Positions 12,370 through 24,038 of a stretch of DNA of 64,000 nt are shown here, piece after piece. The notes under the pieces were generated by a model that did not search any database, was not told the origin of the DNA, and saw only the letters and a program-made list of their open reading frames with translations. Made by a program: the position numbers and the translations under genes. How positions within the stretch are numbered: position 1 is the stretch's first letter; the number at the start of each line of letters is the position of its first letter. The stretch comes from Zychaea mexicana. Its lineage: Eukaryota > Mucoromycota > Mucoromycetes > Mucorales > Lichtheimiaceae. The DNA is taken from positions 111,638-175,637 of the forward strand of contig NW_026516761.1 in the NCBI RefSeq assembly GCF_025766255.1. Reading direction: 5' to 3'.

Positions 12370-12967
12370 GAATAGTGTATGATCATCACGGTTGAAGAGT
12401 GATCACATCAAAGGTCGGGGTGTGTTCATGACCTAATTTATCCATCCGTAACAGTTCACCAATCACCTTTCTCTTCCCTTCTCTCTTCATATTTCCCTTG
12501 AGACATCTTCATTACTATTACCGTAATGTATTGCTGACATCCTTCTCAGCCATCCTTTTGTCTTATCTGTCGACTTTTATGGGTCTACATTTCATCTTAA
12601 CTGATTAGGGCGGCATTTAAATCATCAAGTATGCATTCAAAACTGCGGCGGGTGGCAGTCGCCTTTGACAGTAGCTTTTGACTCTGACCTGTTGACAATT
12701 CACCTAGGATCCGGTACAAGGCTAACAGATAACACGGTAACAGACAACTTGACGCCAGTTGAATGCTTAAGCAACAAAGCGCAGCAGCTGAAATGGAGAT
12801 TGAAACAGGTGTGTAGCAAAAGTTTCTAAATATTACGTGTCATAATCGTTGCAACTGACGCATTTATAACGTAGTCCTGAACGTTGTTTTGAAAGTTCAT
12901 TTAAACGCGTGAACACCCCAGTCTTGAAAGCTTCTCGTTGACGACAACAGCGATTTCAATGCCACGA
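12370..12967. repeat. 598-bp block, form 1, unit 2
   Basis: Carries the form 1 diagnostic base (ctacattt) and leads into the unit 2 copy of the unknown gene. Confidence 0.9.
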
Positions 12968-14608
12968 TAACTGTAGTAGGCGAATCAATCGAGGAAAAGT
13001 GGATTAGTCTTTTCGGTGAAGCGCAAGCAGTACGTTTTAGAACTATATGGCCAAAATGATCATAGAGCAGACTTACGGTGGAGCTTGCAAAATATCGTAC
13101 GTATAATCGTTGCGTAGAAAAAAGTTACATGTTACGTACTTGAATTCTTTACTAATTTTATTTATTAGCGAACAAGAATCACTCTACACCAACAACAAAA
13201 ACACCATCTCACACATCCTTTTCAACATCCTTGTCATCCGGCGACAAAGCTAGACTGGCTCAAACGTTCCAAAAGCTGAAAGAAGAAAAGTTCTGGGTAT
13301 AAAATACCGATCAGCGTCTCGCTGTTGATCAGAAAATCATCGACTTTGCCAAAATATGCAATTACTTTCAGTAAGGACTATAGACGAAACAAGCTTGAGA
13401 GATCGTATTTTACAGTAGCCCAGCGCAATCTCTAATCCTGGATCTAGGAGATTACAACTGGGAAACAGTATTCCGCGACGCCCAGCTAGACAGGATCGAA
13501 GCATTCGGAGACCCTGTATTCTGCGATTTGCCGGCTGAAAACTATTACGATACTGGGCAATGCATCAAAATTGGTAAGATGCATTATGAGATTAAGTTAA
13601 ATATAACGAAGTGCATAGTCAGTAACTCGTTGATTGATAATGCTCGATTTGACAGAAAACCCCGATGGAGGCGTACAAGTTCGCTCGCACTTTGGATTTC
13701 GATCCTATCAAAGAGCCTCTGAAGCATTGGGTGAGCCTTGAGCTCCAAAAAAGCTCGCAACTGCACTTCTACGGCGATTTTTATTCATCAAGTATGCTGG
13801 AGTCAGATCAGCAGTACGAGATGTGGTCCTTTTTGAAGTCCATGGTCAACGGCAATAAAATCAAGGCAGTAGGGTAAGTTATCACTAGCAAAAATGATCC
13901 AACGCGTGACATAACAGCAATAACTTGAACTGTAGTTGTAATTCACTTTAAAATAGCAAACAAGGCTCGAGAACAGCGAATGGCGACGAAAAACAATAAG
14001 AAAAGATGCATATCTGCCGTAGACCCCGCGATACATCGCAAGATGGGGCGCAAAATGGATGTATTGTACCAAAGTAGTGGCAAGGAGTTAGGTTGCTCTG
14101 AAATCGGCAAGGACGAGGACCAGACCAAGGAGATGAAAGATAGACTGTCGAAGATGTCAATTGTCATGCATACCATGCTTCTCCAGTTAGCATCATCAGA
14201 AAGCCTCCTTCGTCGAGTGCATGTGCCTGGTTTCTTATTAGCTGGTATGTGCATCCCCCAAATGCCGCCGTTCATGAAGTCTAACAGTGAAACACTTCGG
14301 ACGGTAATTTTCTAGTAGGTGGCAAGGTTGCTCTGCTGGATATGGACTCGCCTGGTGGCTATGTGGCAAGGATTCGCCGCTCAAAGCCTCTTGAGTACCC
14401 GACCTGTAGCGATGACTATGTCTCCAGAATTGTTCCGTTGATGAAGCTTGCACTGACGGGTTTAGTGATCATGCAAAAAACCAGAGCAGACATCGTTAAC
14501 ACGGAAGTGGAGCTCGAATTGTCTTTGTCCTTACGATGGATGCTTACAGCATCATTTGTTCCTTTGACTTTCTTATTAACAAAGTCATCAACTGCAGCAT
14601 GCTCATAG
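12763..14608 (+). pseudogene. Uncharacterised multi-exon gene, unit 2 copy, disrupted
   Basis: Same gene as 4316-6172, but two exon blocks differ strongly from unit 1 while the flanks are almost identical. In block A (about 13091-13367) an extra base shifts the frame near 'aacaccatctcac', and the codon after the phenylalanine-tryptophan pair leads to a TAA (ttctgggtataaaat). Block B (13678-13823) encodes a diverged version, EAYKFARTLDFDPIKEPLKH instead of EAYTFARSLDHDPISEPSKA. The intron acceptor usable in unit 1 (gatag) is gatgg here. The distal exons, including RKMGRKMDVLY and DMDSPGGYVARIR, remain open. I treat it as a pseudogene. Confidence 0.6.
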
Positions 14609-15548
14609 GCAGCATCTGTTTCCTCTCTCCTTAGTTGCCCTCTATTCTTTGCACCCTATCCTGTGTCCTTTCCTACATTTTTTCCTACTTTCTTTGTCTA
14701 AAAAATAAATTGAGTATTTTATTTGTATTTTCATTTCTATTTATATTTTAGTTATTCTCAAGGATCGCGGACGGTTAGAAAAAACAAAGAAGCATACTGG
14801 GATTTTTATAGGATGCTGCCTCTATGATAATTGACAAAGATCTACATACTGTAATTGTTCCTGTCCGTTCTACAAATGTGGGCGGTGGTGGCTGTAATAT
14901 AATAGACGGCTGTGGTGCTGATGCCGGCGAATGAGCAAAGGAAGAAAGCAGTTGTTTTAACCGTCTGTGATTGTTAATAAACAGGTTTTTTCTGCGAAGA
15001 TGACTGACTAGTAAAGTCGTTTCCGTCGTATTGGCCGTGAAGCAAGCGGTTGGTGAATCGAAGTGTGTTGTTCTAGTGATGGCAGTGCGTGTTGGCATGG
15101 GCGGACTCGATGGAGGCTCCAAATATAATCAGAGCAATGATAATAAGAGAGTTGAATTGTACTCTTGTTTCCAGCTTCCAAGAGACACATTCTGCTGGTT
15201 GGATCTGAGGCAGCAGCGAGTAAAACTGATCGTCTTATTGGCCTAGAGAGCTCTTGGTAGACCGTAAGAGAAAACACATATACATTTAGTATCTCAAGGT
15301 GCATAATCGAGCGAAATCGTTTGAGCTACAATGTCAAAAAAGGTCTTAAAGATTAAAAGTGCGTATCATGCGGCTGTCAATGATTTGAACCTGAAAACAA
15401 TAAGTTCAAGCACGCGTTAAAAGAAGACGCGTTGAACGAAATCGCGCTTTCCTCCAGCACGATTCAATCTCTCCTCAAGTCCGACAGCTCACTTACTCTC
15501 CACCTTGCTTTTTTTTTGGACGGTGCACGCCCATACTCTTAAATATAT
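14609..15548. repeat. Unit 2: duplicated SMC2 5' flank
   Basis: Near-identical to 6173-7112 and 23099-24038. No gene is called. Confidence 0.6.
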
Positions 15549-15722
15549 ATGTACCTTGAAGAGTTAATCATCGAGGGCTTCAAGTCCTATGTCTCAAGAA
15601 CACACATCACCGGTTGGGATCCCGAGTTTAACGCCATCACCGGTCTCAATGGTTCAGGAAAATCTAACGTTCTGGACGCTATTTGTTTCGTACTCGGAAT
15701 AGTGTATGATCATCACGGTTGA
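15549..15722 (+). pseudogene. SMC2: SMC2 5' fragment, 57-aa truncated ORF (unit 2)
   Basis: Identical in structure to 7113-7286: codons 1-50 of SMC2 with the Walker A loop, then IVYDHHG and a stop from the adjoining 598-bp block. The junction is the same to the base as in unit 1, so the fusion formed once and was then copied with the unit. Confidence 0.9.
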
Positions 15723-16294
15723 AGAGTGATCACATCAAAGGTCGGGGTGTGTTCATGACCTAATTTATCCATCCGTAACAGTTCACCAATCACCTTTCTC
15801 TTCCCTTCTCTCTTCATATTTCCCTTGAGACATCTTCATTACTATTACCGTAATGTATTGCTGACATCCTTCTCAGCCATCCTTTTGTCTTATCTGTCGA
15901 CTTTTATGGGTCTACACTTCATCTTAACTGATTAGGGCGGCATTTAAATCATCAAGTATGCATTCAAAACTGCGGCGGGTGGCAGTCGCCTTTGACAGTA
16001 GCTTTTGACTCTGACCTGTTGACAATTCACCTAGGATCCGGTACAAGGCTAACAGATAACACGGTAACAGACAACTTGACGCCAGTTGAATGCTTAAGCA
16101 ACAAAGCGCAGCAGCTGAAATGGAGATTGAAACAGGTGTGTAGCAAAAGTTTCTAAATATTACGTGTCATAATCGTTGCAACTGACGCATTTATAACGTA
16201 GTCCTGAACGTTGTTTTGAAAGTTCATTTAAACGCGTGAACACCCCAGTCTTGAAAGCTTCTCGTTGACGACAACAGCGATTTCAATGCCACGA
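15697..16294. repeat. 598-bp block, form 2, between units 2 and 3
   Basis: Carries the form 2 diagnostic base (ctacactt). It follows SMC2 codon 50 and ends at the same 'gccacga' breakpoint into the linker 16295-16456. Confidence 0.9.
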
Positions 16295-16456
16295 CTGGAA
16301 CCGACATGTATACTTCACCAAACGTATCACCATTCTTTACAGTGAGTATTCTTAATATTTATTATTGTGAGCTCCTGTGAGATTAAAGTGTTTATTCAAT
16401 TTAGTACTGTCTTTGGTTACACGTTAGTGTTTACTGCGTTTCCGGATTTGCCATTT

Positions 16457-17175
16457 GTAGGGGACCCCTGAAGGTATTGCACCTGATGGAACTCCAAGTA
16501 GGCTGATGAAGTCGACCATCGGGGTGCGTGGCTTGGGTGGTCAATAGTAGGGGCGCCATCCACCTATTGCAGATGCTGGAGCTACCGAGTAGAGAGATGA
16601 TGATGCATCCAGTGCAACACTGGTTCTGTCTTTCGTCTGGTTGCGCATTGATCACTTTAACTTTTTTGGCTATCTGGAAACGATTGTCATGGCAATATAT
16701 TTTCAAGGAAACATATGTAGGGGACCCCTAAAGGTATTGCACCTGATGGAACTCCAAGTAGGCCGATGAAGTCGACCATCGGGGTGCGTGGCTTGGGTGG
16801 TCAATAGTAGGGGCGCCATCCACCTATTGCAGATGCTGGAGCTACCGAGTAGAGAGATGATGATGCATCCAGTGCAACACTGGTTCTGTCTTTCGTCTGG
16901 TTGCGCATTGATCACTTTAAGTTTTTGGCTATCTGGAAACGATTGTCATGGCAATATATTTTCAAGGAAACATATGTAGGGGACCCCTGAAGGTATTGCA
17001 CCTGATGGAACTCCAAGTAGGCCGATGAAGTCGACCATCGGGGTGCGTGGCTTGGGTGGTCAATAGTAGGGGCGCCATCCACCTATTGCAGATGCTGGAG
17101 CTACCGAGTAGGGAGATGATGATGCATCCAGTGCAACACTGGTTCTGTCTTTCGTCTGGTTGCGCATTGATCACT
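16457..17175. repeat. Minisatellite, three repeats of 259/260 bp, unit 3
   Basis: Repeats start at 16457, 16717 and 16976, with the same truncated third repeat as in unit 2. Confidence 0.95.
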
Positions 17176-19285
17176 CAAGTTTTTGTTTGCCTTGGAAAGA
17201 ATGTCGTGGCAGGGACAATCATTTCTCCAACTGGTTAAGGAAAGTTTTTTTTTTCTATGCTTGGGCAAGTAGCGAATTCTACTGATTTTTGTGGCATCAC
17301 GATGTGCCAGTGTATTTTTTAATATTTAGGTGCCTTCCAGTTGCAGGAATAGGCAGGCATTTTCACCCAAAGCTTTCAATAGTATCTCCAATGAATGGTA
17401 GAATTTTTAGTTCCGTTGACTCTACTTTGAAACTTGTAGCGTTATGTTATTAACTTATATCGGCATGTGTCCCCTAGACGACTATGCATATATCAACCAA
17501 TATCAAGGACAAAATCTCTGGAATCTGTGCAAGGAATTGGCTATATACAGAAATCTTATTTTGAAGACGGCTATCAAGGACATCGTGTAATAGTTGTTGA
17601 TTGTACATATCTATTTTGAAAGCTGTAATTACTGGTGCCACACTATTCGATAACATAGTAAAACCTCTGGATGACACGTTATCTCTGGATTCATGAACAG
17701 CTACCGATAATCACAGGGTTAAAGATGTTATCGTTGGATGAACTTCCCTGAAACAATGTTATATATGTGCATAGTCTATCTTAGAATAAACTGGTGTGAC
17801 ACGAAAGAAGAGTTTCCTATTTGAATGTCAACGCTTCTTTATCTTCCAATACATTCGAGCTGGTACAGGAAATCGTATGTCAACGTAACACGATGGATGT
17901 CTCGTTGCTATTAATCAACGAGCGTTTGTCACCTTCGCACCTCAGTCTTGTGCCTCTCCCACTTCGCTACGTGTCAATCCCTATAGAGCTTCGGCTCGGC
18001 GGCAAGGGGGATCGCCCCGCCCTCTCCTCCACCCAAACCCCCCGTAGCGACCGCGTTCAAGGCATCATCAGTATTTGTCGTTAGATGCTTTGTGATATCG
18101 TGGATAACAGTAAAACCAACCATTTACCTACCCTAACGCTAGCCCTACCGAAAGCGACTGATTTTAAGAGGTCGTCTAAGTCAGTGATTTATATCTAGTG
18201 ACTTGTGACGGTTGCTGATGCTTCTTTATGGACAATGTTTAAGGTGGAAGTGAAGCATGTGATTTTGGTGTGTCTGGAGGAAGTAGAACAATTGTAAGTA
18301 GGTTGGGAGTGCAGACGTGGGATAATGGCGTACTGTATATAGTTTCCCATGTGCGAAAGCTGGCTTGAATAGCCACAGCATTGCCCTACTGTATTGAGGG
18401 TTGATGTTGCGTAGAAGCGTTAGTGGCTGGTGTCGCATTTAAGATACATATTTAGCAGATTACTGCAATCAAGTGGCTGTCGTTGGATTAGGGGTTTGCT
18501 GGACACGCACATTTCGGTGAGTCGAAGTACACGGGCAATGTTGTTGACAAAGAGGTAGGACGTGGTCAGGGAGGCATTGACGATACCAGCCTTGTTGCCA
18601 TTGAGAACTATGGGCTGTATTTGTCCAGAGTCATCACCAATAGCAACAGCCTTTCTACCAAACGGAATTTCGTTTCAAGCGACGATGAAAACATGTCTTC
18701 AAAGCTCATATATAGTGCATTGATTAACTATCCGCTAGAAACAACAAGTATCATGGCAATTATGAGTTTGACTTGCGGCTCCTGGAGAAGCAGTCCGGCC
18801 CGGGGTGTTCGTGCTTCAACATTGCTTGCATATTCATTGTTACAGTAGCGGCAGTCGGTGTCATGGATTCCTAATTATGATTTGTTGTACTGGTAAGGGC
18901 TGTGTACATAGCTAGATTTGTTTGTATAGCATGCCATAAGAGAAGCGACATGAAAAGAAAAAGAAACATAGCAAAATATACCTTTATTGGTTGTGATATC
19001 TTTTTTTGCTTCCTGTTCGAGAACGACGAAAGCTATGATGTGATGGAGCTGATAATGTATCATAGATTTTGTTCTTCTTCTTTCTGCTTATACAATACAA
19101 AGGTCGTCGACAATACATACCGAACATACCGTTAAAAAGGATCTCATAAAGTAGAACAATACTACAGTATTATGTTATACCCAGAATTCATTGAAGTATA
19201 ACATGCTGGAAGTTGAGTTGCAATAGCAAATGTTAGTATAAAATAGTGGATCAAGGTTGAGTAGACAGAGCACTCTGGACGGCAC

Positions 19286-19341
19286 GTTTCTTGTTGGTTC
19301 TAAAGCTTGTTCAGGTGTCGGTCCACTATTAGTATAGTCAC
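19286..19341. other. 56-bp indel specific to unit 3
   Basis: Units 1 and 2 read ctggacggcaccatcgg without it. The segment is bounded by CAC on both sides, as expected for a microhomology-mediated deletion in the other two copies. Confidence 0.8.
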
Positions 19342-20428
19342 CATCGGATGGCTAACTTTGCCGGTCCGCACAAAGCGGCAAATATATACAGTGGGACCCC
19401 GTTTTGCAACAGTGACAGTTCCAGATATTTGTTGCAGAATTCGTGGACTTGCAACGGACTGGATTTAGTACTAGGCGTCTAAGCACAGATAAGATCAGTT
19501 TATATTTTGGTCTCTTTCCATGAGTAATACACTACTGTCATCTGATGATCGTGTTTATGACTACATATGTAGCAAAATAAAGATGTATAAATAGTTATGT
19601 TCAACATAGCTGGAATGTGTCTATATAAGCAGTTCACTAGCTTTGATGTTGTTGCTCTTCTGTGTATCATACGTATAATATTTCTACATTGTTACATTTA
19701 TTTCTATGGTAAAATCTTCTTTTAAAAGCTCACAGCCGAGCAAGAAGATCGTATCAGAGAGGAATATTGCCGTATAAATGGTGCCGCTTTCTCCGGTGCA
19801 GGTAGCCACCTGTGCTAAAAGTACCACTGTGTCCCATTTTTCCCGCCTTTTGCATAAGAAATGTATCGGCCCATGCTCAATTAACGAACGGAGAGAAAGC
19901 GGCATTAACAAGAAATAATAATTTGTAAGGCATGATCTGATTGATTATCACAAATAACTATCTGTAATATCGGTATTCTATGTACGGACATTGTATGCTG
20001 ATATTTTTTGTGTAGGATATTGAGGAAGCGATATGCCTTTGGATGCTAGAATCGAACCTTTATTGGCTTTTACTATCCCTTTGATAAGATGCAACAAGCG
20101 ACAAGGCATATGTTTCTGTTGCAGATCACGTGAATGCTTTAACTCTGTTAAGATGCAACCCTACCATACAGGTCATCCAGGTTGCAAGTTTCTAATGGTT
20201 TTTTGACATTTAAATCAACGCGTTGCAAAAAGTGTAGAGATTGCATTTGCCGGGAGTTGCAAAACCGGGTATCTACTGTAATGCGATCTAACGGCTGTAG
20301 GTTTGGTGGTAGCTCGGAAGGAACATATGCAAAGGCCATTAGCATAGGACGTAGCGATATCCACTTGACTTGAGAGAAGGCTTTTTGCGGCAGCCGCGGA
20401 CAAAAGAAATATCAAAAAATATTGCTAT

Positions 20429-20461
<33 letters not shown>

Positions 20462-20463
20462 AG
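20429..20463. repeat. (GC)n(GA)n microsatellite, unit 3
   Basis: Counterpart of 3497-3531 and 11940-11978, followed by an additional gtga. Confidence 0.9.
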
Positions 20464-20858
20464 TGAGTGAAGGATAACAGTAAAGATGTATCAAAGCAAA
20501 AGAGTTCTGGTATTTATAAATTGTTTGAAATTCTTGGGATTCAATCTGTAAGGTACTGACAGGAACAAGACAAGATGGAAGGAGCACCAAGACTGAAACA
20601 AGACAAGGACCAGACAACGACGGAAAAATTTATTAAAAAGGGACTAGGTGCTTTCAATAGGAACAGGACAGGACGAAGAAAAACCGGAAGGTATAATAGG
20701 AGTCAAATGATGAGGAAAGAAACAAGATGACTGATTGATGTTTTATTATTTAAAGACTATGTCATGTGTATATATCTTGTAGTATGGATTTAACCGTATT
20801 GCAAATAAACGAGAAGATGAGCATTAAGTATGTGAAGTCAGATGACGTTGACGCTGAG

Positions 20859-21456
20859 GAATAGTGTATGATCATCACGGTTGAAGAGTGATCACATCAA
20901 AGGTCGGGGTGTGTTCATGACCTAATTTATCCATCCGTAACAGTTCACCAATCACCTTTCTCTTCCCTTCTCTCTTCATATTTCCCTTGAGACATCTTCA
21001 TTACTATTACCGTAATGTATTGCTGACATCCTTCTCAGCCATCCTTTTGTCTTATCTGTCGACTTTTATGGGTCTACATTTCATCTTAACTGATTAGGGC
21101 GGCATTTAAATCATCAAGTATGCATTCAAAACTGCGGCGGGTGGCAGTCGCCTTTGACAGTAGCTTTTGACTCTGACCTGTTGACAATTCACCTAGGATC
21201 CGGTACAAGGCTAACAGATAACACGGTAACAGACAACTTGACGCCAGTTGAATGCTTAAGCAACAAAGCGCAGCAGCTGAAATGGAGATTGAAACAGGTG
21301 TGTAGCAAAAGTTTCTAAATATTACGTGTCATAATCGTTGCAACTGACGCATTTATAACGTAGTCCTGAACGTTGTTTTGAAAGTTCATTTAAACGCGTG
21401 AACACCCCAGTCTTGAAAGCTTCTCGTTGACGACAACAGCGATTTCAATGCCACGA
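20859..21456. repeat. 598-bp block, form 1, unit 3
   Basis: Carries the form 1 diagnostic base and leads into the unit 3 gene copy. Confidence 0.9.
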
Positions 21457-23098
21457 TAACTGTAGTAGGCGAATCAATCGAGGAAAAGTGGATTAGTCTT
21501 TTCGGTGAAGCGCAAGCAGTACGTTTTAGAACTATATGGCCAAAATGATCATAGAGCAGACTTACGGTGGAGCTTGCAAAATATCGTACGTATAATCGTT
21601 GCGTAGAAAAAAGTTACATGTTACGTACTTGAATTCTTTACTAATTTTATTTATTAGCGAACAAGAATCACTCTACACCAACAACAAAAACACCATCTCA
21701 CACATCCTTTTCAACATCCTTGTCATCCGGCGACAAAGCTAGACTGGCTCAAACGTTCCAAAAGCTGAAAGAAGAAAAGTTCTGGGTATAAAATACCGAT
21801 CAGCGTCTCGCTGTTGATCAGAAAATCATCGACTTTGCCAAAATATGCAATTACTTTCAGTAAGGACTATAGACGAAACAAGCTTGAGAGATCGTATTTT
21901 ACAGTAGCCCAGCGCAATCTCTAATCCTGGATCTAGGAGATTACAACTGGGAAACAGTATTCCGCGGCGCCCAGCTAGACAGGATCGAAGCATTCGGAGA
22001 CCCTGTATTCTGCGATTTGCCGGCTGAAAACTATTACGATACTGGGCAATGCATCAAAATTGGTAAGATGCATTATGAGATTAAGTTAAATATAACGAAG
22101 TGCATAGTCAGTAACTCGTTGATTGATAATGCTCGATTTGACAGAAAACCCCGATGGAGGCGTACACGTTCGCTCGCTCTTTGGACCATGATCCCATCTC
22201 AGAGCCATCAAAAGCATGGGTATGCTTTGTACTGATCAAAAGTTCGCGACACCATTTTTACAATGATTTTAACTTGAAAAGCATGCTCGAGTCGGATCAA
22301 CAGTACGAGATTTGGTCCTTTTTGAAGTCCATGGTCAACGGCAATAAAATCAAAGCAGTAGGGTAAGTTATCACTAGCAAAAATGATCCAACGCGTGACA
22401 TAACAGCAATAACTTGAACTGTAGTTGTAATTCACTTTAAAATAGCAAACAAGGCTCGAGAACAGCGAATGGCGACTAAAAACAATAAGAAAAGATGCAT
22501 ATCTGCCGTAGACCCCGCGATACATCGCAAGATGGGGCGCAAAATGGATGTATTGTACCAAAGTAGTGGCAAGGAGTTAGGTTGCTCTGAAATCGGCAAG
22601 GACGAGGACCAGACCAAGGAGATGAAAGATAGACTGTCGAAGATGTCAATTGTCATGCATACCATGCTTCTCCAGTTAGCATCATCAGAAAGCCTCCTTC
22701 GTCGAGTGCATGTGCCTGGTTTCTTATTAGCTGGTATGTGCATCCCCCCAAATGCCGCCGTTCATGAAGTCTAACAGTGAAACACTTCGGACGGTAATTT
22801 TCTAGTAGGTGGCAAGGTTGCTCTGCTGGATATGGACTCGCCTGGTGGCTATGTGGCAAGGATTCGCCGCTCAAAGCCTCTTGAGTACCCGACCTGTAGC
22901 GATGACTATGTCTCCAGAATTGTTCCGTTGATGAAGCTTGCACTGACGGGTTTAGTGATCATGCAAAAAACCAGAGTAGACATCGTTAACACGGAAGTGG
23001 AGCTCGAATTGTCTTTGTCCTTACGATGGATGCTTACAGCATCATTTGTTCCTTTGACTTTCTTATTAACAAAGTCATCAACTGCAGCATGCTCATAG
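21252..23098 (+). pseudogene. Uncharacterised multi-exon gene, unit 3 copy, recombinant and disrupted
   Basis: This copy is a mosaic. Block A (about 21580-21856) is the frameshifted, stop-containing version of unit 2, whereas block B (22167-22312) is the version of unit 1 (EAYTFARSLDHDPISEPSKA). The acceptor before block B is gatgg, as in unit 2, so the exchange point lies between that base and the start of block B, or the base changed separately. The distal exons are open and nearly identical to the other copies, with one Ala to Val change (KTRVDIVNTEVELEL). Function unknown; probably a pseudogene. Confidence 0.6.
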
Positions 23099-24038
23099 GC
23101 AGCATCTGTTTCCTCTTTCCTTAGTTGCCCTCTATTCTTTGCACCCTATCCTGTGTCCTTTCCTACATTTTTTCCTACTTTCTTTGTCTAAAAAATAAAT
23201 TGAGTATTTTATTTGTATTTTCATTTCTATTTATATTTTAGTTATTCTCAAGGATCGCGGACGGTTAGAAAAAACAAAGAAGCATACTGGGATTTTTATA
23301 GGATGCTGCCTCTATGATAATTGACAAAGATCTACATACTGTAATTGTTCCTGTCCGTTCTACAAATGTGGGCGGTGGTGGCTGTAATATAATAGACGGC
23401 TGTGGTGCTGATGCCGGCGAATGAGCAAAGGAAGAAAGCAGTTGTTTTAACCGTCTGTGATTGTCAATAAACAGGTTCTTTCTGCGAAGATGACTGACTA
23501 GTAAAGTCGTTTCCGTCGTATTGGCCGTGAAGCAAGCGGTTGGTGAATCGAAGTGTGTTGTTCTAGTGATGGCAGTGCGTGTTGGCATGGGCGGACTCGA
23601 TGGAGGCTCCAAATATAATCAGAGCAATGATAATAAGAGAGTTGAATTGTACTCTTGTTTCCAGCTTCCAAGAGACACATTCTGCTGGTTGGATCTGAGG
23701 CAGCAGCGAGTAAAACTGATCGTCTTATTGGCCTAGAGAGCTCTTGGTAGACCGTAAGAGAAAACACATATACATTTAGTATCTCAAGGTGCATAATCGA
23801 GCGAAATCGTTTGAGCTACAATGTCAAAAAAGGTCTTAAAGATTAAAAGTGCGTATCATGCGGCTGTCAATGATTTGAACCTGAAAACAATAAGTTCAAG
23901 CACGCGTTAAAAGAAGACGCGTTGAACGAAATCGCGCTTTCCTCCAGCACGATTCAATCTCTCCTCAAGTCCGACAGCTCACTTACTCTCCACCTTGCTT
24001 TTTTTTTGGACGGTGCACGCCCATACTCTTAAATATAT
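23099..24038 (+). promoter_or_regulatory. SMC2 upstream region
   Basis: The 0.9 kb before the intact SMC2 start is shared with the two truncated copies, so any promoter of SMC2 is present three times in this window. A pyrimidine-rich tract (caccttgctttttttttgg) lies about 40 bp before the ATG. I see no clear TATA box at the usual distance; tcttaaatatata directly abuts the start codon. Confidence 0.4.

Larger units (their letters stand above)
17176..20858. repeat. Unit 3: degenerate segment with 56-bp extra sequence
   Basis: Same segment as in units 1 and 2 with somewhat more SNPs, plus 56 bp at 19286-19341 missing from the others. With this piece present, the minus-strand frame around it stays open, which suggests unit 3 keeps the older form. 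Confidence 0.5.
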
